A stretch of DNA of 64,000 nucleotides from Paraburkholderia sp. PREW-6R (GTDB taxonomy: Bacteria > Pseudomonadota > Gammaproteobacteria > Burkholderiales > Burkholderiaceae): assembly GCF_039621805.1 (NCBI RefSeq), contig NZ_CP155074.1:1984001-2048000 (forward strand), given 5' to 3'. Below the pieces are notes generated by a model that had not been told where the DNA came from, did no database searches, and saw nothing but the letters and a program-made list of their open reading frames with translations. Positions 39,001 through 46,690 of the stretch are shown piece after piece. A program made the position numbers and the translations under genes. How positions within the stretch are numbered: the first letter of the stretch is position 1; each line of letters opens with the position of its first letter.

Positions 39001-41340
39001 GCCCAGTGCCACCGAGTCGGCGAACATGGCGCGCGAGCCCGCACCGACCGCCACGGCGTTCGAGCCGCTTGAATACGAGCTTCCGCCGATTGCAACCGAT
39101 CCGTCGCCCGTTGCAATTGCCGACGAGGACGTGGACACGATCCTGACGTACTTCGACGTGTTGGAGAGGCTATTGTCAACGCTGGTGATGGCGGAATCCA
39201 GCCCACTGAGCGCCGAGCCTACGTCGTTGTATGTATTGCCCTGCACCGCGTACGTGGGTTTGGTCACCGCACCGCTCGGGTCCACGCTGGAACCGCCGCC
39301 CAGTGCGTTCGCCACGCTGCTTGCGGTATTGAACAGTTGCGAACCGTTGATTGCGTCTTTGCTGTCAGACGTAACCTGCCCTGCGGCCACGTTGGTCAAG
39401 CCAACCGGCGCCGAGGCGGATACGCCACCCAGCGTGAGCTGGTCATGAGCAGGCGTGTCGTAAACGACAGCGTCTGGCGAACCGCCACCGCCGCCCGATG
39501 CATTGGCGATGGCCGCGTTCATCTGGCCGAGGTTGACCGCGTCGGTAGCGGACACACCGGCTGCGACGTTCGACAGCGTCACCGCTTTCGATGCGCCGAC
39601 GCCGCCAAAAGTCACCTTGCCTTTGGTCGTGTCGTCGTACGCGACGAAGCTGTTCGTCACCACGCCGCTGGTGACATTGGCGCCCATTGCCTGCAGTTGC
39701 TGCAGATTGACTGCGTCGGTGCCGTTCGTAGCATTTGCCACGTTGATGATCTGCCGCTCCGCACCGACAGCGCCCACCGACACGGCATTGTCGCGGTCGG
39801 CCAGCGAGTTCGAACCTAACGCGACCGAATTCTGCCCGTTGGCAATCGCCGCGCCGCCAATAGCGACTGAGTCCGCACCAACTGCCGACGAATCGGCCAG
39901 CGTCGAATTCGTGTGGAAATACTTGACGCCGCGATCGTACAGATTCACGACAATGTCACCGACGTTGTTCGCGAGCGTCTGCAAGTTCTGGTTCGTCGTG
40001 TACAGCTGACCGCCGTTCACAGCGTCAGTGCTGGCCGCCGACGAGATGTCGCCAGCGGCAACATTCGTCAGCCGCACCGCTTTCGGGCTATTGACGCCAC
40101 CGAGCGTCACCTCGTCGCGCGCGGACGAGTCGTACGTGACGACCAGCGGGTTCCCGGCAATGCCGTTGTTGACGATGTTGTTCACCACATTCGTCACGTT
40201 GGAAACGTCGCCGGAAAGATTGGCGACGTTGTTCACGACGTTCGTGACGTTCTGGTTCGTCTGAAACAGCTGCGAGCCATTGACTGCGTCGGTGCTATAG
40301 GCAGACGAGATGTCGCCCGCCGTCAGATTCGTGATCTTCGTTCCTTTCGTACCCTTGAGCGTAATCAGGGTGGACGCGGAACTGTCGTAAGTCACGGCGT
40401 TGGCGACGACGCTGCCGCTGCCGCCACCGCTGACGCTTGCGATGGCTGCGTTGAGCTGATCCACGTTCACCGCGTCTGTGCCTGCGGCGCCTGCGGTCAC
40501 ATTGGTGATCTGCCGGGTGTACTGCGAAGTACCGTCGGCCGACAGGTAGCCCACCGACACGGAATCAGGACGAGCCGCAACCGAGCCGCTGCCCAGCGCG
40601 ACCGAATTGGACGCGAGCGCGGCAGAATTGGCGCCGTATGCACTCGAATTGCTGCCCGTGGCAATCGCGTAAGGACCGGACGCGACCGAGCTTGCACCCT
40701 TGGCGAGCGCGCTGCTTGCCGGCTCGCTGGAAGGAGAGTTCGCCTGGAAATAACGCGAGTACTGGTACAACTGCGCGCCGTTGACCGCGTCGGCGCTCGT
40801 TGACGAAATCGTTCCCGGCGCAACGTCGATGATCTTGTTGCCGGTCATGTCGACCGTGCCGATCATCTTGATACCCGTGTCGCCGACGATTTCAAGGTGA
40901 CCGTCGTCATAGCCCGTGACGCGTGCGGTGATGCCACCATCGTTGTAACCCCACGCGCCGTTGTCGGCCGCAGCGTTATTCAGCGAAAACGACATGCCGG
41001 CAGAACCGCTCGTGCCGTTGCAACTCATGATGCCCACGGCGCTCGACAGCGGCCCCCAGGAAGAACCCACACCGCCTACGCCGCCGGGGCACAGCTCCAG
41101 CCCACCGTTGCCGGGGCTGGTCTGGGCAGCCGCCATGCCAGGCATCATCGCCGCGCCGATTGCCATGGCAATCGGCATGAACATGGCCTTCAACGGAGTT
41201 GACGGACGAGAATCCACGCTCGTCACGATAGCGCCAGACGAGGCGACGGTACCCGTGCCACTGCGTGCCTTGGCGGTTTCCGGAGCAGCCACCCACGTTC
41301 CAGACGCATCGTTCCAGATGCTGATGTACGACTTATTCAT
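33088..41340 (-). CDS. Giant trimeric autotransporter adhesin (YadA/Hia type)
   Basis: 2,750 residues, surface adhesin of type Vc secretion. It starts with an extended signal peptide (MNKSYISIWNDASGTWVAAP, then hydrophobic AMFMPIAMAIGAAMMPGMAAA, cleavage near 72). The passenger is built of YadA-like head repeats (many NSVALGxNS / SVAIG units), more than twenty DAVNxxQL necks and short coiled-coil stalks. It ends in a YadA anchor (about 2,680-2,750) that forms the trimeric 12-strand pore (VANYRGYQAVGLGVSRWN ... GIGIVLGD). A 678-bp unit is repeated in tandem, and one head block of about 320 residues occurs twice. The ATG at 41340 is set by the signal peptide; the frame to 41406 is upstream noise. 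The leader is strongly structured. Confidence 0.95.
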   Translation of the reverse strand: MNKSYISIWNDASGTWVAAPETAKARSGTGTVASSGAIVTSVDSRPSTPLKAMFMPIAMAIGAAMMPGMAAAQTSPGNGGLELCPGGVGGVGSSWGPLSSAVGIMSCNGTSGSAGMSFSLNNAAADNGAWGYNDGGITARVTGYDDGHLEIVGDTGIKMIGTVDMTGNKIIDVAPGTISSTSADAVNGAQLYQYSRYFQANSPSSEPASSALAKGASSVASGPYAIATGSNSSAYGANSAALASNSVALGSGSVAARPDSVSVGYLSADGTSQYTRQITNVTAGAAGTDAVNVDQLNAAIASVSGGGSGSVVANAVTYDSSASTLITLKGTKGTKITNLTAGDISSAYSTDAVNGSQLFQTNQNVTNVVNNVANLSGDVSNVTNVVNNIVNNGIAGNPLVVTYDSSARDEVTLGGVNSPKAVRLTNVAAGDISSAASTDAVNGGQLYTTNQNLQTLANNVGDIVVNLYDRGVKYFHTNSTLADSSAVGADSVAIGGAAIANGQNSVALGSNSLADRDNAVSVGAVGAERQIINVANATNGTDAVNLQQLQAMGANVTSGVVTNSFVAYDDTTKGKVTFGGVGASKAVTLSNVAAGVSATDAVNLGQMNAAIANASGGGGGSPDAVVYDTPAHDQLTLGGVSASAPVGLTNVAAGQVTSDSKDAINGSQLFNTASSVANALGGGSSVDPSGAVTKPTYAVQGNTYNDVGSALSGLDSAITSVDNSLSNTSKYVRIVSTSSSAIATGDGSVAIGGSSYSSGSNAVAVGAGSRAMFADSVALGANSRVSAANTVSVGDTGAERRITNVANGTATTDAVTVAQLNALQSSLTQEMQSQSSGTKAVLKSSAPVGATLLGAAPVTSYIAVSSNVTQGTTTSTDSGLDAMAIGPTAMALGDRSLAVGAGSGTALAGSTAVGSSAAALALDTTVIGAGASTNSFANNAVAIGYNSAAQGVNALSLGSLAVTNATNSVAIGANAMVTNAASNSMALGANSVANQANSMALGANSTTDRANSVSVGSSSAQRQVTFVAAGTQATDAVNVTQLAGVASLIGGGAGVNSDGSIKKPSITIGGTTYNDVTSAITAAATSSTASAVQYDSSARNKVTLGGVGASAPVALSNVANGVSGSDAVNVAQLQAMGGTINSSGVVTNSFVAYDDTTKGAITLKGTGGTTITNVKAGALTTASLDAVNGSQLYQTNEDVANVAGNVANIAGNVTNVTNTVNNIVNGGGIKYFHTNSTLADSSATGTDSVAIGGAATASAVNSVALGSNSVANRANAVSVGTAGAERQIINVANGTNGTDAINLSQLTAMGANVNSSGVVTNSFVAYDDTTKGKVTLGGSGATKAVTITNVANGVSGSDAVNVAQLQAMGGTINSSGVVTNAFVAYDDTTKNSITLRGASGSTKITGLTAGTLSATSLDAVNGSQLYQTNANVANVAGTVTNVTNTVNNIVDGGGIKYFHTNSTLADSSATGTDSVAIGGAASASANNSVALGSNSVANRVNAVSVGAAGAERQIINVANGTNGTDAINLSQLTAMGANINSSGVVTNAFVAYDDTTKGKVTLGGSGATKAVTITNVANGVSGSDAVNVAQLQAMGGTINSSGVVTNAFVAYDDTTKNSITLRGASGSTKITGLTAGALSATSLDAVNGSQLYQTNANVANVAGTVTNVTNTVNNIVDGGGIKYFHTNSTLADSSATGTDSVAIGGAASASANNSVALGSNSVANRVNAVSVGAVGAERQIINVANGTNGTDAINLSQLTAMGANINTSGVVTNAFVAYDDTTKNTITLKGASGSTKISGLAAGAVSSTSADAINGAQLYRTAASVANALGGGSAVNVNGSLSAPSYELSVGTYADVGSALSGLDGEVSSINNNIADTTKYIKVVSQSSAAVATGSEAVAIGGGSFASGENSLALGAGARSMFADSVALGANSRVSAANTVSVGDTGAERRITNVANGISSTDAVTLGQLDALQTSLTQQITSQTSGVKAGLLGAAPVSASLLGATPIASVTAVSSNLTPGLAATSSDDALNNMAIGPGSSVQGADSVVFGARSGAFFAGSTVVGSGAVSIATNATVIGNSASTNNLAVNSVAIGYLAAAQAANSLAFGSDAISNGDSSVAMGSNAFVSVGAANSMAIGGNATASVANAVAIGYGAIADRANTVSVGSASRLMQITNVAQGSQDTDAVNVAQLNAAIQSVSSGGAPDAVVYDGSAHTSLTLNKGGSAVALSNVANGVASSDAVNVAQLQAMGGTIDSNGVVTNSFVAYDDTTKGAITLKGANGTTITNVKAGALTAASLDAVNGSQLYQTNANVANIAGTMTNVTNTVNNIVDGGGIKYFHANSSLADSSAMGADSVAMGGAANASAANSVALGSNSVADRANAVSVGAAGAERQIINVANGTHATDAVNLSQLEAMGANVDSGGVVTNSFVAYDDLSKGTVTFGGLGSSTPVQLKNVAAGTDATDAVNFGQMESYVAQNGGGGGGTANGVAYDDSTKSKVTLGGAGSTTPVVLTNVAAGSSATDAVNYSQFSSLQSQVNDIANGGAGDTTYVNINTPASGGTAAAATGSDSIAIGNGAAATGSTSIAIGKNTVTAGDNSVAMGAGATAPNANAVALGANSTTDRDNSVSVGSAGAERQITNVAAGTQGTDAVNLNQLNSAMGNMSNSINNVDKSAAKGIASASALNIVTPYLPGRTTLNAGVANYRGYQAVGLGVSRWNDKGTINYNLGVSTSGGNSTIVRAGIGIVLGD
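35960..37960. repeat. 678-bp tandem repeat in the adhesin gene
   Basis: Matching strings recur with a spacing of exactly 678 bp (226 codons): TTCACACGGT-type strings at 36161, 36839 and 37517, and CGCCGTCAGC at 36061, 36739 and 37417. The first two copies are almost identical at DNA level. The third diverges and has 18 extra bases near 37,700-37,740 coding for one more NVAGNV step. Boundaries are approximate. Confidence 0.88.
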
Positions 41341-41345
41341 AATTT

Positions 41346-41446
41346 CCCTAAATAGAGGGCAACGCCCGCTTGCAAATCGGTTCTCTAACCGCGAATACAT
41401 TTGCAAAAAAGCCGGACTGACATCCCGAATTGGAGTACGGCTTTTT
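41346..41446 (-). promoter_or_regulatory. Structured 5' leader of the adhesin gene (terminator-like hairpin first)
   Basis: Read on the minus strand: (1) AAAAAGCCG-T-ACT ... AGT-C-CGGCTTTTTT (41446 to 41405), an intrinsic-terminator shape ending in six T, 65 nt before the start codon; (2) directly adjoining, GCAAAT ... CGGTT-AGAG-AACCG-ATTTGC (41404 to 41372), an 11-bp stem with a 7-nt bulge; (3) CCCT ... AGGG (41359 to 41346), which buries the GGGA ribosome-binding site. No minus-strand gene lies upstream that would need the terminator, so attenuation is the simplest reading. Confidence 0.6.
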
Positions 41447-41640
41447 ATGCTTCAGATAATGTAGTTGGAGGACCTATCCTCTAAGAATCAGGAAACAGGA
41501 AGTTCAAACGAGAAATTTCCGAATAAAGGGTAGATAAATCGCAAGCCTTCTCAAAATTGCCATTACCTCGTGGTGCGCGAGGGAGGCGAAACGAATCAAT
41601 ACCAATCCGTCAAGCCCCTGATGCGACTGCCTTTCGACGT

Positions 41641-41668
41641 TTGACATTCCTCATTTCATTTCGATAAT
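41641..41668 (+). promoter_or_regulatory. Sigma70-type promoter of the Tad operon
   Basis: TTGACA (41641-41646) and GATAAT (41663-41668) with a 16-bp spacer; TAATCT at 41665 gives an 18-bp alternative. It lies about 205 bp before flp, the first gene of the plus-strand pilus operon, and is the best promoter match in the intergenic region. Confidence 0.65.
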
Positions 41669-41874
41669 CTTTAACGTTCTGATAGAAGTGAGGAATTGCA
41701 TCACCCACACTTGAGAAAATTCGCAAGTTTGCGATTCGCGTCGATTCGTACAATCCGCCGCGACACAATCGAATCTGCGTTTTGGCATAGAGTTTTTACT
41801 TTTTAATCAGATAAGGACGCGCCGACCTGTGTCTTAACACTCTTTTTCCGATCGCATTTATTAATAAAGAAATC

Positions 41875-42156
41875 ATGAAAATCTCAGAAATTCGCCGCAA
41901 GAATAAGCAACTCGGCCAAGGCATGACGGAATACATCATCATCGTCGCGCTCATCGCCGTGTCGGCTATTGGCGTGTACTCACTCTTCGGCCAAACGCTG
42001 CGCAACCAGACCTCCGGCCTCGCTATCGAAATGTCCGGCCAGAACGCGCAGAGCAACATTTCGACGGCGCAGACCAATGCGAATACCGCGACCAGCAACG
42101 CCAACCACACGAAGAACATGGGTACGTATAACGACAGCAACAATACGGGTAACTAA
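41875..42156 (+). CDS. flp: Flp-type (type IVb) major pilin
   Basis: 93 residues. Short basic leader MKISEIRRKNKQLG, then Q-G-M-T-E-Y followed by the hydrophobic helix IIIVALIAVSAIGVYSLFG. Cleavage after G14 places glutamate at +5 and tyrosine at +6, the hallmark of Flp pilins. The C-terminal half is polar (Asn/Thr/Ser-rich: NANTATSNANHT) and makes it longer than the usual 55-70 residues. It is the first gene of the Tad operon, where the major pilin is expected. The peptidase (TadV) needed for processing is not in the window. Confidence 0.92.
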   Translation: MKISEIRRKNKQLGQGMTEYIIIVALIAVSAIGVYSLFGQTLRNQTSGLAIEMSGQNAQSNISTAQTNANTATSNANHTKNMGTYNDSNNTGN

Positions 42157-42181
42157 CCTTTCCGGATCAGCGGTATCCATC

Positions 42182-43714
42182 ATGAAACGCTCTGCCCGCA
42201 CGGGCAGGGCCAGGGTTGCCAGCGCTAGCGGGCAGGCGCTGGTCCCTGCACTGATTTTCCTTCTGGTCGGCTGCATAGGTCTGTACGTGGCGTTCAGCTC
42301 GTTCCAAATGACAAGCGCCAAAATCAAACTGCAAAACACGGCGGATGCCGCCGCTTATAGCGCCGCCGTGCTGCAGGCGCGCGACTACAACTTCTCTGCT
42401 TATACGAACCGGGCGATGATTGCCAATCAGGTCACCGCCGCGCAAGTGGTTGCGCTCAAATCATGGATCGACGAACTCGGTGAGACCTACACGCCCTCCG
42501 ACCTCGACAAAACGATCGCAGGGCTTGCAGACCATCCCGCCGAATGGAGCACGCCGAAGCAGCTTGGCGATAGCGACATCGCGCCGCTGCGCGCAACGTT
42601 GGACGCGTTGCTGCCCACGGTGGCGCGCAATATAGGTTCACTCAATCGCGCGCTAAGCGTCGCGCAAGCCACCTACCACGCTGCGACCGTGAACTCGGTC
42701 CCAGACACAGCGGATGCAATCGCGCAACTGAATCAGCCCGACACGCACGTCACCAGCGGATATTTCACCAGCGCGCGCAATGCCGCGCAGCTTGCCGCAT
42801 GGACCTCCTATACGGCTACCATCACGCCCGCAGGGAAGCTCGGCTCAGACGAATTCGCCGACGTCGCAACCGACCCGGCCACGCTCGACGGTTTCGTCAA
42901 GAACCGCGACTCCAGTCGCAGTGTCGCGCCTGACTTCCAGCAGTTGAACGATACCGCCGCAAGCGTATGCGGAACCACGGCCAGCTCGTTCACCGTGCGA
43001 GTCACGCACGACGGAGGCACTCAGCTCAGAAGCGACAAGAGCGCCTGGCAATCTATCGATGCAAGCACTGCTGCGCTCGTCGTAAGCTGTTTCGGCGCAT
43101 TTGGCGCCGTGGCCGGCTCCGGCGGCAGTGCGAATGGAAACATCACCAGCTTCATGACGCATCCGCCGTTCGTCGCGTGGCAGGACTGGCAGGGTTATGG
43201 CGGCTACTTCAATTTCGGCTATGAAGGCAGTGCCTCACCCGGCTATCAGGTACCGGAGGCCATGGCGCAGCAGTTTTCGCAGGGGCCCGGCCCTTCGCTC
43301 GATCCCGCGAACGGCGGTCTGCTCCCATATCAGGAGCTCAGCGGCCTGGCACTTGCCAGCGAGGCGCCTCGCATCACGATCGAGGTCACGCGCAACACCA
43401 ACACACTCGTGAAGACGATCGGCCTGCAAGGCAGCGGCCGTCTCGCCGTGGTCGACAACGCCGCCGCCGGCGCCATGCGGGCGCTCTCCAGTGCCAACGC
43501 CTATTTCGTACGCCCGGATGAAACCGCTTCCGGCGCCTCGATCATGGGCCGTCTTCTGAATGCCGACGAATGGGCGCGCGCAGATCATGCCACCGAATAC
43601 CCAAGCCTCTTTAGCCCCTATTGGCAAGCGCGGCTCGCGCCGGTCAGCCAGGAGGAACGCGCCGCCGCGCAGGCGAGCCAGATGTCCGAAGCACCGCAGG
43701 CCCAAAAGCAATGA
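42182..43714 (+). CDS. TadG-like minor pilin / pilus assembly protein
   Basis: 510 residues. Basic N-terminus MKRSARTGRARVASASGQ, then one hydrophobic helix (ALVPALIFLLVGCIGLYVAF) and the segment KIKLQNTADAAAYSAAVLQARDYNF, which is the typical Tad/TadG start (tail-anchored periplasmic pilin-like protein). The long periplasmic part has no catalytic motif. The ATG at 42182 is chosen over upstream in-frame codons because the pilin-like helix begins right behind it. It overlaps the next gene as ATGA (43711-43714). Confidence 0.85.
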   Translation: MKRSARTGRARVASASGQALVPALIFLLVGCIGLYVAFSSFQMTSAKIKLQNTADAAAYSAAVLQARDYNFSAYTNRAMIANQVTAAQVVALKSWIDELGETYTPSDLDKTIAGLADHPAEWSTPKQLGDSDIAPLRATLDALLPTVARNIGSLNRALSVAQATYHAATVNSVPDTADAIAQLNQPDTHVTSGYFTSARNAAQLAAWTSYTATITPAGKLGSDEFADVATDPATLDGFVKNRDSSRSVAPDFQQLNDTAASVCGTTASSFTVRVTHDGGTQLRSDKSAWQSIDASTAALVVSCFGAFGAVAGSGGSANGNITSFMTHPPFVAWQDWQGYGGYFNFGYEGSASPGYQVPEAMAQQFSQGPGPSLDPANGGLLPYQELSGLALASEAPRITIEVTRNTNTLVKTIGLQGSGRLAVVDNAAAGAMRALSSANAYFVRPDETASGASIMGRLLNADEWARADHATEYPSLFSPYWQARLAPVSQEERAAAQASQMSEAPQAQKQ

Positions 43715-44595
43715 AGCAAAACCCACTGAGAAGCACCGCGCAATCCGGTCAGGCAATGGTCGAGTTTCTCGTCTCCATGACCATGGTGATGAGCGTGTTG
43801 TTGCTCGCCATCGTCATGCTCGCAAAGTTCAACGACATGCGTAACCGGACGCTGATGGGCTCGCGCTATCTGGCGTGGGAACGCACGGTGTGGTCAGACG
43901 GCGATACCGCCAAAAATCTCGCCAGCGATCCAGCCACCCCGGAAGGATGGTCGAGCACATACGGTACCTCCGCGTTGACCGTTGCCAAGAGGGATGCCGA
44001 ACTCAAAGGCGAAATCATGCAGCGCCTGCTGGCGGCCAACAATTCGGCCATTTCGAGCGCGGACCGCTTGCAGAACAAACTGGCTGCATTGCAGCCGGTC
44101 ATGTGGCACGACTATGGCGGCAATCCGCTGCTGACCTCGTCATCCGATGTTGCGGTCAGCACCGCCTTGACTGCCGATCCTGCAAGCAGTCAGAGCAGCA
44201 TCGCCCTGTCCCAATGGTCCGTACCCACCGCGACCGGAGGGCAATATGCGGCGCGTCTGAGCCTGCCGTCGAGCACGCTTCGGTCGGGCACGCTCAGCTT
44301 GACGGTCGGCGCAACGAGCGACGTGCTTGAACGGCTCTGGCCAAAAGACGGAAAGCTGCCCGCATTCGCCGGCCTGACATTTTCAGACACCAACACCCTG
44401 TTGACCAACACCTGGGTTCCAGATGGCTCGGCGAGCAACAAGGCGTTGTTCAGCGAAGCGGTGCCGGCGGCCCATGTTGCTCTGGTGCCCACTAGCGAAT
44501 ATCAGGGTTTGAAAAAGTACGCGCCCGAGATTTCGACGCTCGAATTCGGCCGTGTTCAGCAAGATGTCGTGCCCGCGACCCGGTTGAATCAATGA
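43711..44595 (+). CDS. TadE-like pseudopilin
   Basis: 294 residues. The class III leader ends in SGQAMVEF, so cleavage after the glycine puts glutamate at +5; it is followed by the helix LVSMTMVMSVLLLAIVML. The remaining 250 residues are periplasmic and of unknown fold. Overlaps of 4 bp (ATGA) on both sides show tight coupling with the TadG-like gene and the secreted unknown. Such TadE/TadF-like proteins are minor pilus components or initiators. Confidence 0.82.
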   Translation: MKQNPLRSTAQSGQAMVEFLVSMTMVMSVLLLAIVMLAKFNDMRNRTLMGSRYLAWERTVWSDGDTAKNLASDPATPEGWSSTYGTSALTVAKRDAELKGEIMQRLLAANNSAISSADRLQNKLAALQPVMWHDYGGNPLLTSSSDVAVSTALTADPASSQSSIALSQWSVPTATGGQYAARLSLPSSTLRSGTLSLTVGATSDVLERLWPKDGKLPAFAGLTFSDTNTLLTNTWVPDGSASNKALFSEAVPAAHVALVPTSEYQGLKKYAPEISTLEFGRVQQDVVPATRLNQ

Positions 44596-45311
44596 AATTG
44601 CTGGTCGCTCGACTTTCTCGCGGCGCCTGCCTGGTCGGCGCGCTGCTCGCCGGCGGCAACGCTTTGGCGTCCAACGCATGCAACAAGATACCGGTGCAGC
44701 CGCGAAGCACTCAATCCATTGGGCGCGACATGATCGTGAACGGCGTGCCCACGTCTCTGGTCGGCATGGACTTCGCCGGCACGCTTGAGGAGGTATCGAA
44801 CGCGTTTCGCGATTTCTGGGTGCGGGAAGACGTCCCTGCAAAGGGCCGTTCTACGTCCTCAGGCTGGCTGCTCAGCGCGTTGGACGACCACTGTCTGTAC
44901 GTGCTCGCCCTTGCGCCTCAAGTCACCGGCGATCACGCACGCGGACTGATGAGCGTGATCCGGCTAGGCGGCGACGAACCGGATCACACGATTCCGGATG
45001 CGGTCATTCCGCTTCCCGAAGACAGCCGGGTTGTCTCGGACGTCGAGAGCCGTGATCCGGACAAAGCCGGTCGTACGTGGATTCTCGATATGTCCGGCGA
45101 AGCGCAATGGAACGCGCAGCGCTACCGCAACAGTCTTGCCGCGCAAGGCTGGATCAGTGTGGGCCAACAGCCCGACGTTCAGTCGGCACGAAATCACGCA
45201 ACCCATGCAACAGCTTTCGCCATGCAACGCGGTAGAGACAGCGTGGATGCGAGCTTCTCGGATAGCGCAGGAAGAACGAGCGCTGTCATCAATGCAATCA
45301 GAACTCATTGA
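44592..45311 (+). CDS. Secreted protein of unknown function in the Tad operon
   Basis: 239 residues. A signal peptide (MKLLVARLSRGACLVGALLAGG ... ALAS, cleavage near 27) leads to a periplasmic domain with two early cysteines (NACNK and later DHCLY). No family recognised. The mature part has alternating hydrophobic strands (CLYVLALAPQV, GLMSVIRLGG) and a C-terminal segment WNAQRYRNSLAAQGW. Overlaps the preceding gene by ATGA, so it belongs to the pilus operon; a periplasmic helper of the pseudopilins or of the secretin is possible. Confidence 0.72.
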   Translation: MKLLVARLSRGACLVGALLAGGNALASNACNKIPVQPRSTQSIGRDMIVNGVPTSLVGMDFAGTLEEVSNAFRDFWVREDVPAKGRSTSSGWLLSALDDHCLYVLALAPQVTGDHARGLMSVIRLGGDEPDHTIPDAVIPLPEDSRVVSDVESRDPDKAGRTWILDMSGEAQWNAQRYRNSLAAQGWISVGQQPDVQSARNHATHATAFAMQRGRDSVDASFSDSAGRTSAVINAIRTH

Positions 45312-45321
45312 GAGATCAAAC

Positions 45322-45558
45322 GTGAAAAACCTTTTGTCCCGCGGAAGAACTTCGTGCGGCCGGCGCCTCTCCACGACAAGACAGCGTGGCCAGGCGTACG
45401 TGGAATACCTCGTGGTGACCTCGGCAATTGTCGGCGCACTGCTCGTGATTTCGAACGATATCGTAATCGACGGACAGCCTGTCTCGCCGCTCGCCGCACT
45501 CGTTACAAACTTCAAGTCTCTGTTCAGCGCCTACAGCTTCACCCTTTCGCTTCCCTGA
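45322..45558 (+). CDS. Small type IVb pseudopilin
   Basis: 78 residues from a GTG start at 45322. The basic leader ends in RGQAYVEY, again with glutamate at +5 after the cleavage glycine, followed by the helix LVVTSAIVGALLVIS and a short tail of about 40 residues. In size it is closer to Flp than to TadE. An in-frame ATG at 45292 would overlap the previous gene by 20 bp and is a possible alternative. It stands between the secreted unknown and rcpC. Confidence 0.75.
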   Translation: MKNLLSRGRTSCGRRLSTTRQRGQAYVEYLVVTSAIVGALLVISNDIVIDGQPVSPLAALVTNFKSLFSAYSFTLSLP

Positions 45559-45578
45559 CCGTGTCAGGTCACTTTGTC

Positions 45579-46670
45579 ATGTTCAAGAAAATAAAACTCC
45601 GCTCACTGCTCGCGAATTCATGGGTGCTGCTTTTCCTCGCTGTGCTGGTTGCAGGTGGCCTTACGTTTCTGCTCTACAAATATCTGAACGACCGAGAGAC
45701 AAAGCTCAAGGCCGACATGAACACGAATCATATTCGCGGCGGCGTGGTGGTTGTCGTGCCGCAGCAGGACGCTCCCGCCGGCATGCCGCTGTCGAGCGAC
45801 AACTTCGTGGGACGCGAGATTGAAGGCAATCTGGTGTACGACGATACGATCCGCGCGGACAATTTCGAGCAATACCGTAACTCACATCTGGTGAAAGCGG
45901 TACGGCACGGACTACCGCTGCGCGCGGGCGACATCGACGCGTTGCACGCCCGCGACTTTTCGGACGTCCTGAAACCCGGAACTCGCGCAGTGACAGTCGA
46001 GATCGACACGGTCAATTCCACGGCCCTGATGCTGCGCCCCGGCAATCACGTGGATCTGTACTGGATCGGCAAGGTCTTTCACCTCGATCACAGCAGCGAC
46101 GATAAAAAAATCGCACAACGCATGTTGTCGAACGTGCTCGTGCTTGCGACCGGTCAGGACACGCGCCCGCGCGACGCCGGCGAGGCAGCGCAATACGATC
46201 AGGCGAATGCCAACAGCAGCGCGATGAGCCGGCAGCAGGGCGACGGATACACCACGGTAACGCTCGAAGTCCCCGTGGACGACGTGCCGCGCGTTGCGCT
46301 CGCACAAAAGGTCGGCGGCTTGCGCCTGATTCTGCGCAACTCGGACGACAAGACCGCGGACGGTCCCGCGTTGGTTCAGGAAAGCGATGTATTCATCGAT
46401 CCCACTCGCGGGCGGCCAGGCGGGAGTACGGCTGCGGCGCCCCCGTCCGTCGAAATCATCAGCGGCGGCAGCATGAACACCAGCAGCGTGCTGATTACCC
46501 AAGGCCAATCGACCACGCCCGTCCAGGAGCCGCGATCAACTCCCGCCGCGACCGCGGCGATACCCGGTTCCGCATCGCCGCAGCATCAGCCGAGTCTCTA
46601 TGAACAGGCGAACGCGATTGCGCAACAACTGCAAAAAGCCACTGCGCCCGGCGCATCGAAGCAGAACTAA
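45579..46670 (+). CDS. rcpC: Tad pilus periplasmic protein RcpC/CpaB
   Basis: 363 residues. One N-terminal TM helix (about 12-32, VLLFLAVLVAGGLTFLLY), an SAF-type domain (about 50-130: VVVVVPQQDAPAGMPLSSDNF and VKAVRHGLPLRAGDI), then the conserved RcpC core GTRAVTVEIDTVNSTALMLRPGNHVDLYW and a Pro/Thr/Gln-rich tail. The family supports secretin assembly in the Flp pilus envelope channel. It starts at ATG 45579; a GTG 18 bp earlier is possible. rcpA follows after 20 bp. Confidence 0.9.
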   Translation: MFKKIKLRSLLANSWVLLFLAVLVAGGLTFLLYKYLNDRETKLKADMNTNHIRGGVVVVVPQQDAPAGMPLSSDNFVGREIEGNLVYDDTIRADNFEQYRNSHLVKAVRHGLPLRAGDIDALHARDFSDVLKPGTRAVTVEIDTVNSTALMLRPGNHVDLYWIGKVFHLDHSSDDKKIAQRMLSNVLVLATGQDTRPRDAGEAAQYDQANANSSAMSRQQGDGYTTVTLEVPVDDVPRVALAQKVGGLRLILRNSDDKTADGPALVQESDVFIDPTRGRPGGSTAAAPPSVEIISGGSMNTSSVLITQGQSTTPVQEPRSTPAATAAIPGSASPQHQPSLYEQANAIAQQLQKATAPGASKQN

Positions 46671-46690
46671 AGTACCGAGTACCGATTTCC

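Larger units (their letters stand above)
41341..41874. other. Divergent intergenic region between adhesin and flp
   Basis: 534 bp, AT-rich, between genes read in opposite directions. The adhesin side (41341-41446) holds three consecutive hairpins. The flp side holds a good sigma70 promoter at 41641-41668 and a leader of about 200 nt. I see no minus-strand promoter of comparable quality for the adhesin and no small gene. As the only space between two adhesion systems, it is the obvious place for shared control. Confidence 0.7.

Noticed and set aside
41780..41800. Sigma54-type promoter (TGGCAT) before flp
   Set aside because: The GC of the -12 element is missing at the correct distance; the TTGACA/GATAAT pair at 41641 is better.
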